From Achromobacter insuavis (lineage in GTDB: Bacteria > Pseudomonadota > Gammaproteobacteria > Burkholderiales > Burkholderiaceae_B), in assembly GCF_902859645.1 (NCBI RefSeq), contig NZ_CADIJR010000055.1, forward strand, positions 1-41,893: a stretch of 41,893 nt of DNA. The letters run 5' to 3'. Below, in pieces: positions 25,984 through 35,678 of this stretch. Position 1 is the first letter of the stretch; every line of letters begins with the position of its first letter. A program made the translations under genes and the position numbers. Below the pieces are notes generated by a model. The model searched no databases and had not been told where the DNA came from. It saw nothing but the letters and a program-made list of their open reading frames with translations.

Positions 25984-26022
25984 CGAACAACCCGCCGGCA
26001 TGCGCTGCCGGCGGGTTGTTCG
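25984..26022 (-). terminator. Long perfect hairpin downstream of acdS
   Basis: A 17-bp perfect stem (25984-26000 with 26006-26022) encloses a five-base loop, about 70 bases past the acdS stop on the minus strand. It lacks a T-run, but its place between acdS and the puuE promoter suggests it ends the acdS transcript or protects its 3' end. Confidence 0.5.
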
Positions 26023-26090
26023 TGGGCATCGGTAATCGGTCGGGTCAGCGCAGGTCGCCGCAGGGCCAGGCGCTGGCGCCGTAGCCGCCG

Positions 26091-27107
26091 TCAGCCGTTG
26101 CGGTAGAGAAAGCTGTAGGCGTTGATCGCCGGCACCCCCCCAAGATGCGCGTACAGCACCCGGGAACCGGCCGGAATCTCTCCGCGCCGCACGATGTCCA
26201 TCATGCCCTGCATCGATTTACCCTCGTAGACCGGGTCGGTCATCATCCCTTCGAGCCGCGCGCACAGGCGGATGGCCTCGTTGGTCTCGGCCGACGGCAG
26301 GCCGTAGGCCGGGTACGCATAACGCGTGTCCAGCACCACGTCGCTGTCCGTGATGGGGCGTTGCAGGCCCACCATGTCGGCGGTGCGGCGCGCGATGCGC
26401 AGGATCTGCGCGCGGGTCTGGTCGGGCGTGGCCGAGGCGTCGATGCCGATCACGCGGTCGGCGCGGCCGTCGGCGGCAAAGCCCACCACCATGCCGGCCT
26501 GGGTGCTGCCGGTGACGGCGCAGACCACGATGTAGTCGAACCTGAAGCCCAGCTCGGCCTCCTGCCGCCGCACTTCCTCGGCGAAGCCGACATAGCCCAG
26601 CCCGCCCAGCTCATGGTCGGAGGCGCCGGCCGGGATCGCATAGGGCTTGCCGCCGCGCTTGCGCACGTCTTCCAGCGCCTCTTCCCAGCTGCGGCGGAAA
26701 CCGATGTCGAAGCCCTGGTCCACCAGGCGCACGTCGGCGCCCATCAGCCGGCTCATCATGATGTTGCCGACCCGGTCGTAGACCGCGTCCGAGTAGTCCA
26801 CCCAGTTTTCCTGCACCAGCACGCAGGCCAGGCCGAGCTTGGCGGCCACCGCCGCCACCATGCGGGTGTGGTTGGACTGAATGCCGCCGATGGTGACGAG
26901 TGTGTCGCAGCCCTGTTCCAGCGCCTGCGGAATCAGGTATTCCAGCTTGCGCAGCTTGTTGCCGCCGAATGCCAGGCCGCTGTTGCAGTCCTCGCGCTTG
27001 GCATAGATCTCGACCTTGCCGCCCAGATGGGCGGACAGGCGGTCGAGTTTCTCGATGGGGGTGTCGCCGAAGGTCAGGCGATGGCGGGGAAAGCGTTGCA
27101 GATCCAT
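26091..27107 (-). CDS. acdS: 1-Aminocyclopropane-1-carboxylate deaminase
   Basis: The 338-residue PLP enzyme has exactly the usual AcdS length. It splits ACC, the ethylene precursor of plants, into 2-oxobutyrate and ammonia. The PLP-Lys region is [16 protein letters not shown] and the Ser in GGIQSNHTR is present. DPVYEGKSM carries the Tyr-Glu pair and [15 protein letters not shown] the Leu that separate true ACC deaminases from D-cysteine desulfhydrases. The start [18 protein letters not shown] has AGGAG upstream. It is divergent from an Lrp-type regulator, the usual acdS-acdR arrangement. The product 2-oxobutyrate is a possible substrate for the AceE-like E1 in this window (inference). Confidence 0.95.
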   Translation of the reverse strand: MDLQRFPRHRLTFGDTPIEKLDRLSAHLGGKVEIYAKREDCNSGLAFGGNKLRKLEYLIPQALEQGCDTLVTIGGIQSNHTRMVAAVAAKLGLACVLVQENWVDYSDAVYDRVGNIMMSRLMGADVRLVDQGFDIGFRRSWEEALEDVRKRGGKPYAIPAGASDHELGGLGYVGFAEEVRRQEAELGFRFDYIVVCAVTGSTQAGMVVGFAADGRADRVIGIDASATPDQTRAQILRIARRTADMVGLQRPITDSDVVLDTRYAYPAYGLPSAETNEAIRLCARLEGMMTDPVYEGKSMQGMMDIVRRGEIPAGSRVLYAHLGGVPAINAYSFLYRNG

Positions 27108-27180
27108 GCGGGCTCCTGGTGGGGAAGGGTCCGGGCGGACGGCGCCGCGGATGGAAAAATCATAGGAACCCGTCGGATTG

Positions 27181-27300
27181 TTGGTCAATTGCGTATTTTT
27201 TTAATTTCTTCCTTTTAAATTTTTAGGAAATTGGATTTTTAGATTTAATATTTATCAATAAAAAATAAAGACCAAATTAAATTTTATAGGGACATATTGA
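27181..27300. promoter_or_regulatory. AT-rich acdS-acdR divergent control region
   Basis: Only 23 of these 120 bases are G or C, against the strongly GC-rich surroundings. Short repeats such as AATTTTTAGG and GATTTTTAGA and runs of A and T are typical of Lrp-type binding regions. No single promoter stood out because many AT-rich hexamers fit. Confidence 0.55.
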
Positions 27301-27771
27301 ATGGCCGCCATCGCCGGGCTGGATCGCATCGACCGCCAGATCCTGCGCCTGCTGCAGCAGGACGCCCAGATCACCAACCTGGACCTGAGCGCGCGCGTGC
27401 ACCTCAGTCCCGCGGCCTGCCTGCGGCGCGTGGAAAAGCTCAAGGCCGAGGGCATCATCCGGAAGACCGTGGCGCTGCTCGAACCGGCCGAGGTCGAGAT
27501 GGCCACGCTGGTCATCGTCGGGGTGGTGCTGGACCGCTCCACGCCCGAGTCCTTCACCGACTTCGAAGCGGCGGCGCGCGGCATCAGCGGCTGCCTCGAA
27601 TGCCACCTCGTGGCGGGCGAGTTCGACTACTTCCTGATGCTGCGCATCCGCGACCTGGAGCGCTTCAACAAGCTGCACGCGGGCGAGATCATCAAGCTGC
27701 CCGGGGTGCGCCAGATCCGCACTTTTTTCGTCCTGAAAGAGATCCTGTCGACCACCGAGCTGCCGCTCTGA
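27301..27771 (+). CDS. acdR: Lrp/AsnC-family regulator, probably AcdR
   Basis: The 156-residue protein has an N-terminal helix-turn-helix (DRIDRQILRLLQQDAQITN, then LSARVHLSPAACLRRVEKL). An AsnC/RAM ligand-binding domain follows (about residues 70-150, with CHLVAGEFDYFLMLRIRDLERF). It is divergent from acdS, and AcdR is the known Lrp-like activator of acdS in several proteobacteria. The start is the ATG after a GGGA about 10 bases away. A terminator follows about 40 bases after the stop. Confidence 0.9.
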   Translation: MAAIAGLDRIDRQILRLLQQDAQITNLDLSARVHLSPAACLRRVEKLKAEGIIRKTVALLEPAEVEMATLVIVGVVLDRSTPESFTDFEAAARGISGCLECHLVAGEFDYFLMLRIRDLERFNKLHAGEIIKLPGVRQIRTFFVLKEILSTTELPL

Positions 27772-27807
27772 CGAGGCTATTGCGCAACACCCCGTGCGCG
27801 GGCCAAA

Positions 27808-27832
27808 AAAAATGCCGCATTGCGGCATTTTT
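27808..27832 (+). terminator. Intrinsic terminator after acdR
   Basis: An 11-bp stem AAAAATGCCGC/GCGGCATTTTT with a three-base loop lies 36 bases past the acdR stop. A and T runs are on both sides. Confidence 0.88.
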
Positions 27833-27966
27833 CGTTAGCGGAAATTGGTGGCGAGTAGACAGCGTAATTGCAGGGGTTGGGCGGACATTCCAATACCGCA
27901 TGGAGCCATTCCGCTTGCGCTTTTGCGTCACGCAATCGCAAGAAGACGCCCATAAACTCAAAGGGT

Positions 27967-27972
27967 TATACT
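27967..27972 (+). promoter_or_regulatory. Candidate -10 element for odhA
   Basis: TATACT matches the -10 consensus at five of six positions, 128 bases before the odhA start. No convincing -35 sits at the right distance, so the promoter may need an activator. Confidence 0.35.
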
Positions 27973-28029
27973 TTCATCCATACGGCTTTCAAGGCTTGTA
28001 CGCGCCTTCTGCCCCTGCTATCCGCTAAA

Positions 28030-28084
28030 CGGGAAGCCCGTGTCGCGGAAGGTTTTCCTGCATCGTAATCGAGTGAAGCACTCG
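28030..28084 (+). other. Two AAG-triloop hairpins in the odhA leader
   Basis: CGGG-AAG-CCCG (28030-28040) and CGAGTG-AAG-CACTCG (28070-28084) are two small stems with the same AAG loop, just before the ribosome site of odhA (AAGGTGAAG). They may shape translation initiation; no known riboswitch is claimed. Confidence 0.4.
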
Positions 28085-28100
28085 TAAAGGTGAAGCGATT

Positions 28101-30968
28101 ATGTCTTCGGAAATAGAATCCCTATCCACGTCTTACTTGTTTGGGGGAAATGCCCCCTACGTTGAGGAGCTTTACGAAGCCTACCTCGACAACCCCGGTT
28201 CGGTACCTGACAACTGGCGCGAATACTTCGACCAGCTGCAGCACGCTCCCGCGACCGACGGCCAGGAATCCACCCGCGACCAGGCCCACGCTCCCATCGT
28301 CGAATCGTTCGCCCAGCGCGCCAAGGCCAATGCCTTCGTGCAACGCGCCGCCGAACCCGATCTGAGCGTCGCCTCCAAGCAAGTCTCGGTGCAATCGCTG
28401 ATCGCCGCCTACCGCTCGCTGGGTTCGCGCTGGGCCGACCTGGATCCGCTCAAGCGCCAGGAACGTCCCCCGATCCCCGAACTCGATCCGGCCTTCTACG
28501 GCCTGACCGAAGCCGACCTGGACCAGACCTACTCGGCCACCAACACCTACTTCACGACCGCCAGCACCATGACGCTGCGCGACATCCTGAAGGCGCTGCG
28601 CGACACGTACTGCCGCAGCATCGGTGCTGAATTCACGCACATCTCCGACCCCGCCGCCAAGCGCTGGATCCAGGAACGCCTGGAAACCACGCTGGGCGCG
28701 CCGACCTACTCGGTCGAGGAAAAGCGTCACATCCTGCAGCAGCTGACCGAGTCCGAAGGCCTCGAGCGCTTCCTGCACACCAAGTACGTCGGCCAGAAGC
28801 GCTTCTCGCTGGAAGGCGGCGAAAGCTTCATCGCCTCGATGGACGAAGTGGTGAACCACGCCGGTGAAAACGGCGTCCAGGAAATCGTGGTCGGCATGGC
28901 CCACCGCGGCCGCCTGAACCTGCTCGTGAACATCATGGGCAAGATGCCCGGCGACCTGTTCGCCGAGTTCGAAGGCAAGCACGCCGAAGGCCTGACCGAT
29001 GGCGACGTGAAGTACCACAACGGCTTCTCGAGCGACCTGTCGACCCGTGGCGGTCCGGTGCACCTGTCGCTGGCGTTCAACCCGTCCCACCTGGAAATCG
29101 TCAACCCCGTGGTCGAAGGCAGCGCGCGCGCCCGCCAGGAACGCCGCGGCGACGCCGAAGGCAAGCAAGTGCTGCCGGTGCTGGTGCACGGCGACGCGGC
29201 CTTCGCCGGCCAGGGCGTGGTGATGGAAACGCTGAACCTGGCCCAGACCCGCGGCTACGGCACGGGCGGCACGATGCACATCGTCATCAACAACCAGATC
29301 GGCTTCACCACGTCGGATCCGCGCGACTCGCGCTCGACGCTGTATTGCACCGACGTGGCCAAGATGATCGAAGCCCCGGTGTTCCACGTCAACGGCGACG
29401 ATCCCGAAGCCGTCGTGTTCATCACCAAGCTGGCCCTGGATTACCGCCTGCAGTTCCGCCACGACGTCGTGGTCGACATCGTCTGCTTCCGCAAGCTGGG
29501 CCACAACGAGCAGGACACCCCGTCGCTGACGCAGCCGCTGATGTACAAGCGCATCGGCCACCACCCCGGCACGCGCAAGCTGTACGCCGACAAGCTGACC
29601 ACGCAAGGCGTGCTGGCCGAAGGCGAAGCCGACCAGCTGGTCAAGGACTACCGTCAGCTGATGGAAGACGGCCAGCGCACCATTGAACCGGTGCTGACCG
29701 ACTACAAGAGCAAGTACGCCATCGACTGGTCGCCGTTCCTGGGCGCCAAGTGGACCGACCAGGCCGACACCGCCGTGCCGCTGGCCGAGCTCAAGCGCAT
29801 CGGCGAGCGCATCACCACGGTGCCGGAAGGCTTCACGGTGCACCCGCTGGTCGCCAAGCTGCTGAACGACCGCCGCACCATGGCCAAGGGCGAGATGAAC
29901 CTGGATTGGGGCATGGGCGAACACCTCGCCTTCGCCACGCTGGTTTCGTCGGGCTACGCGATCCGCATCACCGGCCAGGACTCGGGCCGTGGCACGTTCA
30001 CGCACCGCCACGCCGTGCTGCACGACCAGAACCGCGAGCGCTGGAACGACGGCACCTACATTCCGCTGCAGAACGTCTCGGAAGGCCAGGCTCCGTTCAC
30101 CGTGATCGACTCGGTGCTGTCCGAAGAGGCCGTGCTGGGCTTCGAATACGGCTACTCGAGCGCCGAACCCAACACGCTGACCATCTGGGAAGGCCAGTTC
30201 GGCGACTTCGTCAACGGCGCCCAGGTCGTGATCGACCAGTTCATCAGCTCCGGCGAAGCCAAGTGGGGCCGCCAGTCGGGCCTGACGCTGATGCTGCCGC
30301 ACGGCTACGAAGGCCAGGGTCCCGAGCACTCGTCGGGCCGCATCGAGCGCTTCCTGCAGCTGTGCGCCGACAACAACATGCAAGTGATCCAGCCGACCTC
30401 GGCCTCGCAGATCTTCCATGTGCTGCGTCGCCAGATGATCCGCCCGTTCCGCAAGCCGCTGGTGCTGTTCACGCCCAAGTCGCTGCTGCGCAACAAGGAC
30501 GCCGGTTCGCCCCTGACCGAACTGGCCGGCGGCAGCTTCCGCCCGGTCATCGGCGAGGTCGACGAGGCCATCGACGCCGCCAAGGTCAAGCGCGTGCTGG
30601 CTTGCTCGGGCAAGGTCTACTACGATCTGGTCAATGCCCGCCGTGAACGTGGCGCCGACAACGTCGCCATCGTCCGCGTCGAGCAGCTGTACCCGTTCGC
30701 GCACAAGTCGTTCGAGACCGAACTGCGCAAGTACCCGAAGGCCACCGAAGTGATCTGGGTCCAGGACGAGCCGCAGAACCAGGGTGCGTGGTTCTACGTT
30801 CAGCATCACGTGTACGAGAACATGGTCGAAGGCCAGAAGCTGGGTTACGCCGGCCGCGCCGCGTCGGCATCGCCGGCCGTGGGCTACCTGGCCAAGCACC
30901 AGGAACAGCAGAAGGCCCTGATCGAAACGGCTTTCGCGCCCAAGTTCAAGGTCATGCTGACCAAGTAA
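28101..30968 (+). CDS. odhA: 2-Oxoglutarate dehydrogenase E1 component
   Basis: The 955-residue ThDP enzyme (also called SucA) decarboxylates 2-oxoglutarate and reductively succinylates the E2 lipoyl group. The N-terminal SYLFGGNAPYVEELYEAYL is the E2-binding tail. GMAHRGRLNLLVNIMGK, HGDAAFAGQGVVMETLN and MHIVINNQIGFTT are the substrate and ThDP/Mg motifs. The C-terminal transketolase-like part shows RITGQDSGRGTFTHRHAVLHDQ-type sequence and PHGYEGQGPEHSS. Length and motifs are normal. The gene begins odhA-odhB-lpd and is separated from odhB by 102 bases. Confidence 0.97.
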   Translation: MSSEIESLSTSYLFGGNAPYVEELYEAYLDNPGSVPDNWREYFDQLQHAPATDGQESTRDQAHAPIVESFAQRAKANAFVQRAAEPDLSVASKQVSVQSLIAAYRSLGSRWADLDPLKRQERPPIPELDPAFYGLTEADLDQTYSATNTYFTTASTMTLRDILKALRDTYCRSIGAEFTHISDPAAKRWIQERLETTLGAPTYSVEEKRHILQQLTESEGLERFLHTKYVGQKRFSLEGGESFIASMDEVVNHAGENGVQEIVVGMAHRGRLNLLVNIMGKMPGDLFAEFEGKHAEGLTDGDVKYHNGFSSDLSTRGGPVHLSLAFNPSHLEIVNPVVEGSARARQERRGDAEGKQVLPVLVHGDAAFAGQGVVMETLNLAQTRGYGTGGTMHIVINNQIGFTTSDPRDSRSTLYCTDVAKMIEAPVFHVNGDDPEAVVFITKLALDYRLQFRHDVVVDIVCFRKLGHNEQDTPSLTQPLMYKRIGHHPGTRKLYADKLTTQGVLAEGEADQLVKDYRQLMEDGQRTIEPVLTDYKSKYAIDWSPFLGAKWTDQADTAVPLAELKRIGERITTVPEGFTVHPLVAKLLNDRRTMAKGEMNLDWGMGEHLAFATLVSSGYAIRITGQDSGRGTFTHRHAVLHDQNRERWNDGTYIPLQNVSEGQAPFTVIDSVLSEEAVLGFEYGYSSAEPNTLTIWEGQFGDFVNGAQVVIDQFISSGEAKWGRQSGLTLMLPHGYEGQGPEHSSGRIERFLQLCADNNMQVIQPTSASQIFHVLRRQMIRPFRKPLVLFTPKSLLRNKDAGSPLTELAGGSFRPVIGEVDEAIDAAKVKRVLACSGKVYYDLVNARRERGADNVAIVRVEQLYPFAHKSFETELRKYPKATEVIWVQDEPQNQGAWFYVQHHVYENMVEGQKLGYAGRAASASPAVGYLAKHQEQQKALIETAFAPKFKVMLTK

Positions 30969-31070
30969 CCAACCCGATGCACGCGCGGCGTGCGGCAAGT
31001 TCCAGCAACCCGCTTTCGAACTTTGCCCGCGCCGCGCGGTCCAGAACACACACTCTACGGAATAAACAAA

Positions 31071-32303
31071 ATGGCTATCACCGACGTCGTCGTCCCCCAA
31101 CTCTCCGAATCCGTTTCCGAAGCGACCCTGCTGACCTGGAAGAAGCAGCCCGGCGCTGCCGTCGAAGCGGACGAAATCCTGATCGAAGTCGAAACCGACA
31201 AGGTCGTGCTGGAAGTGCCGGCTCCCGCCTCGGGCGTGCTGGCTGAAATCGTCAAGGGCGATGGCAGCACCGTCACCTCGGGCGAAGTCCTGGCCCGTAT
31301 CGACACCGCCGGCAAGGCCGCCGCCACCCCGGCCACCGCCCCCGCCGCCGAAGCGCCCAAGGCCGCCGCGCAAGCCGCCGCCGCCCCGGCCGCTCCCGCC
31401 TCGACCGCCGCCGCCGGCGTGGCTTCGCCCGCCGCCGCCAAGATCCTCGCCGAAAAGGGCGTGGACGCCGCCAACGTCGCCGGCACCGGCCGTGACGGCC
31501 GCGTCACCAAGGGCGACGCCCTGAACGCCAGCGCCCCCGCCGCCAAGGCCGTGCCGGCCAAGGCCCCGGCCGCTCCGGCCCCGACCACGCTGTCGCTGGA
31601 CGGCCGTCCGGAACAGCGCGTGCCGATGAGCCGCCTGCGCGCCCGCATCGCCGAGCGCCTGCTGCAATCGCAACAGGAAAACGCGATCCTGACCACGTTC
31701 AACGAAGTGAACATGCAAGCGGTCATCGATCTGCGCAACAAGTACAAGGACAAGTTCGAGAAGGAACACGGCATCAAGCTGGGCTTCATGTCGTTCTTCG
31801 TCAAGGCCGCCGTTGCCGCGCTGAAGAAGTTCCCGCTGATCAACGCCTCGATCGACGGCAAGGACATCATCTACCACGGCTACTTCGACATCGGTATCGC
31901 TGTCGGCAGCCCGCGTGGCCTGGTGGTGCCGATCCTGCGCAACGCCGACCAGCTGTCGATCGCCGAGATCGAAAAGACCATCGCCGACTTCGGCCGCCGC
32001 GCCGCCGACGGCAAGCTGGGCATCGAAGAGATGACCGGCGGCACGTTCTCGATCTCCAACGGTGGCGTGTTCGGCTCGATGCTGTCGACCCCGATCATCA
32101 ACCCGCCGCAATCGGCCATCCTGGGCGTGCACGCCACCAAGGATCGCGCCGTGGTGGAAAACGGCCAGATCGTCATCCGCCCGATGAACTACCTGGCCCT
32201 GTCCTACGACCACCGCATCATCGACGGCCGCGAAGCCGTCCTGGGCCTGGTCGCCATGAAGGACGCCCTGGAAGATCCGCAGCGCCTGTTGCTGGACCTG
32301 TAA
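31071..32303 (+). CDS. odhB: Dihydrolipoamide succinyltransferase (E2 of 2-oxoglutarate dehydrogenase)
   Basis: The 410-residue E2 core carries the lipoyl domain at residues 2-77, with the lipoyl Lys44 in [14 protein letters not shown]. An Ala/Pro linker follows (about 80-115), then a peripheral subunit-binding domain (about 116-155, [20 protein letters not shown]). A second Ala/Pro linker leads to the catalytic domain (about 175-410), with the active-site [16 protein letters not shown]. It passes the succinyl group to CoA. The start at [14 protein letters not shown] was chosen over upstream in-frame codons because homologues begin there. Confidence 0.97.
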   Translation: MAITDVVVPQLSESVSEATLLTWKKQPGAAVEADEILIEVETDKVVLEVPAPASGVLAEIVKGDGSTVTSGEVLARIDTAGKAAATPATAPAAEAPKAAAQAAAAPAAPASTAAAGVASPAAAKILAEKGVDAANVAGTGRDGRVTKGDALNASAPAAKAVPAKAPAAPAPTTLSLDGRPEQRVPMSRLRARIAERLLQSQQENAILTTFNEVNMQAVIDLRNKYKDKFEKEHGIKLGFMSFFVKAAVAALKKFPLINASIDGKDIIYHGYFDIGIAVGSPRGLVVPILRNADQLSIAEIEKTIADFGRRAADGKLGIEEMTGGTFSISNGGVFGSMLSTPIINPPQSAILGVHATKDRAVVENGQIVIRPMNYLALSYDHRIIDGREAVLGLVAMKDALEDPQRLLLDL

Positions 32304-32321
32304 TCTCGGCGCCCTGAGCCC

Positions 32322-32374
32322 GGCGCCGCCGCGGCCTTCGGGCCGGCGGCGCCCGGCCGGCCCCTCGGGCCGGC
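32322..32374. repeat. Two GC-rich hairpins between odhB and lpd
   Basis: The first hairpin pairs 32322-32336 with 32341-32353 (13 bp, a two-base bulge, TTCG loop). The second pairs 32356-32363 with 32367-32374 (8 bp, three-base loop). Neither has a T-run, so they look like RNA processing or stabilising structures within a polycistronic message and not terminators. Confidence 0.6.
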
Positions 32375-32423
32375 TCGCGCGGGCCGGGGCGAGTTTCACT
32401 CCCTCCTCATTCGCGAGAACACT

Positions 32424-33851
<1,428 letters not shown>

Positions 33852-33880
33852 TCCGGCACCGCGCTGCGGCTTAGCCAAAG

Positions 33881-33909
33881 GGGCGGGTTCTCGGACCCGC
33901 CCTTTTTTT
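33881..33909 (+). terminator. Intrinsic terminator after lpdA
   Basis: An 8-bp stem GGGCGGGT/ACCCGCCC with a six-base loop is followed by seven T residues, 30 bases after the lpdA stop and just before zapE. Confidence 0.93.
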
Positions 33910-33932
33910 CATTTGCCTGACCTGCCTTCCCC

Positions 33933-35024
33933 ATGAACGTCCGCGAATACTACGAACAAGCCCTGGCCGAACGCGGCTACCAGCCCGACGCCGCCCAGAA
34001 AAAGGCGATCGACCGGCTGCAGCGCTATTACGACGAATGGGTCAAGTTCAAGGCGCTGCGCTCGAACGCGCTCAAGAAGCTGCTGAACCGCCCCGACGTG
34101 CCGCGCGGCGTGTATCTGTGGGGCGGGGTGGGGCGCGGCAAGAGCTTCCTGATGGACGCGTTCTACGCCACCGTGCCGGTGGTGCGCAAGACGCGCCTGC
34201 ACTTCCACGAGTTCATGCGCGGCGTGCACCGCGAGCTGGAAGAAGTGAAGGGCATGCAGGACCCGCTGGACGAGGTCGCCAAGCGCGTCGCCAAGCGTTA
34301 TCGCCTGATCTGTTTCGACGAGTTCCATGTGTCGGACGTGGCGGACGCGATGATCCTGCACCGTCTGCTGTTCAAGCTGTTCGAGTACGGTACCTCGTTC
34401 GTGATGACCTCCAACTACGAGCCATCGACGCTGTATCCCGACGGCCTGCACCGCGACCGCGTGCTGCCGGCGATCGAGCTGATCCAGGCGCGCATGGACG
34501 TGATGAACGTGGATGCCGGCGTCGATTACCGCCGCCGTTCGCTCGAGCAGGTGCAGTGCTATCACTCGCCGCTCGATGAGCATGCGCAGCAGGCGCTGCA
34601 GCAGGCGTTCGACAGCCTGGCCGACACGCCGCCGCAAGAGCCGGTGCTGCACATCGAGCACCGCGAGATCCGCGCGCTGGCGCTGGCCGGTTCGGTGGTG
34701 TGGTTCGACTTCGCCACGCTGTGCGGCGGCCCGCGTTCGCAGAATGATTACCTGGAGCTGGCCAACCGCTTCCACGCCGTGATCCTGTCCGGCGTGCCGC
34801 GCATGGGACCGCGGCAGGCCTCCGAGGCGCGCCGCTTCACCTGGCTGATCGACGTGTTCTACGATCACCGCGTCAAGCTGATCATGTCGGCCGAGTGCGA
34901 ACCCGAGGAAATCTATACCGAGGGCGTGCTGGCCAATGAATTCCACCGCACGGTCTCGCGCATCCTCGAAATGCAGTCGCGCGAATACCTGGAATCCGAG
35001 CGCCGCCTGACCGTAACGTTGTAG
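33933..35024 (+). CDS. zapE: Cell division ATPase ZapE (AFG1-like)
   Basis: The 363-residue P-loop ATPase belongs to the AFG1/ZapE family. The Walker A motif GGVGRGKS is at residues 64-71, the Walker B region reads LICFDEFHVSD, and SNYEPSTLYPDGLHRDRVLP is family-typical. ZapE in E. coli associates with the FtsZ ring late in division and matters at low oxygen or high temperature. It lies directly downstream of the 2-oxoglutarate dehydrogenase genes, as in many betaproteobacteria, but behind their terminator, so it may have its own promoter or rely on readthrough. Confidence 0.94.
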   Translation: MNVREYYEQALAERGYQPDAAQKKAIDRLQRYYDEWVKFKALRSNALKKLLNRPDVPRGVYLWGGVGRGKSFLMDAFYATVPVVRKTRLHFHEFMRGVHRELEEVKGMQDPLDEVAKRVAKRYRLICFDEFHVSDVADAMILHRLLFKLFEYGTSFVMTSNYEPSTLYPDGLHRDRVLPAIELIQARMDVMNVDAGVDYRRRSLEQVQCYHSPLDEHAQQALQQAFDSLADTPPQEPVLHIEHREIRALALAGSVVWFDFATLCGGPRSQNDYLELANRFHAVILSGVPRMGPRQASEARRFTWLIDVFYDHRVKLIMSAECEPEEIYTEGVLANEFHRTVSRILEMQSREYLESERRLTVTL

Positions 35025-35082
35025 TTATGCCGCAAGCGCCCGCCTCGTGGACGCGCGCGGGGCGGTTTGCGTGGTTAGCATT

Positions 35083-35101
35083 AGTAATGCAAGTCATTAT
35101 C
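35083..35101. promoter_or_regulatory. Fur-box-like site before the FecI-type sigma gene
   Basis: On the minus strand GATAATGACTTGCATTACT matches the 19-bp Fur consensus at about 13 positions, with an intact GATAATGA half. It lies 44-62 bases before the sigma-factor start, the right place for iron repression. Confidence 0.6.
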
Positions 35102-35144
35102 AATTAAGATCCGAAGACTTCAGGTCCCGTACCGCAGTCTTCAA

Positions 35145-35678
35145 GTGTCTTCCCCCTTCATTCCGTCTTCGGCCTCGTGCGCCGATGCGTCCGTCACGCC
35201 CGTCGATGGCCTGTACCGCGACCATCGGCCATGGCTGTTCGGCTGGCTGCGCCGCAAGCTCGGCTGCGCGCACCGCGCCGAGGACCTGGCGCAGGATGTG
35301 TTCGTGCGCGTCATCCAGGGCCGCAAGGCGGTGCGCGCCGGCGATGCCCGCGCCCTGCTGACCACCATCGCCAAGGGCCTGGTGGTCGATCATCAGCGCC
35401 ACGCGGCGTTGGAACACGCTTATCTGGCCTATCTGGCCGCGATGCCCGAGGCCCATGCGCCGTCGCCCGAAACGCAGGCCGAGCAGATGCAGGCCCTGAT
35501 GCAGCTCGACCGGCTGCTCGACAGCCTGCCGCCCAAGGCGCGCTCGGCGTTCCTGTTGTCGCAGCTGGACGGCCTGACCTATCCCGAAATCGCGCAGCGG
35601 CTCGGCGTGTCGCTCAGTTCCGTGCAGCAGTACATGGTGCGCGCCATGTCCGCCTGCTATGCGGCGCTTTATGACTAG
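35145..35678 (+). CDS. FecI-type ECF RNA polymerase sigma factor
   Basis: The 177-residue protein has sigma region 2 (about residues 22-62, with HRAEDLAQDVFVRVIQ) and region 4 (about 120-170, with LPPKARSAFLLSQLDGLTY and IAQRLGVSLSSVQQYMVRA). These are arranged as in iron-starvation FecI-type ECF factors. It should direct transcription of the siderophore receptor gene downstream when signalled by FecR. The start is a GTG; no ATG is available in frame before region 2. Its stop overlaps the fecR start by eight bases, so the two are translated together. A Fur-like site lies upstream. Confidence 0.93.
   Translation: MSSPFIPSSASCADASVTPVDGLYRDHRPWLFGWLRRKLGCAHRAEDLAQDVFVRVIQGRKAVRAGDARALLTTIAKGLVVDHQRHAALEHAYLAYLAAMPEAHAPSPETQAEQMQALMQLDRLLDSLPPKARSAFLLSQLDGLTYPEIAQRLGVSLSSVQQYMVRAMSACYAALYD

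Larger units (their letters stand above)
27772..28100. other. Intergenic region between acdR and odhA
   Basis: These 329 bases contain no gene. They hold the acdR terminator (27808-27832), a candidate odhA -10 element (27967-27972) and a ~120-base odhA leader with two small triloop hairpins. The stretch 27840-27960 shows nothing recognisable. Confidence 0.55.

Noticed and set aside
26023-26090. Possible gene fragment downstream of acdS
   Set aside because: A short frame here reads like a C-terminal remnant but has no start, ribosome site or recognisable match, and it is too short to support.
26091-27107. D-cysteine desulfhydrase as an alternative product of the acdS gene
   Set aside because: The Tyr-Glu pair in DPVYEGKSM and the Leu in YAHLGGVP are those of true ACC deaminases, the length is exactly 338, and an AcdR-type regulator is divergent.
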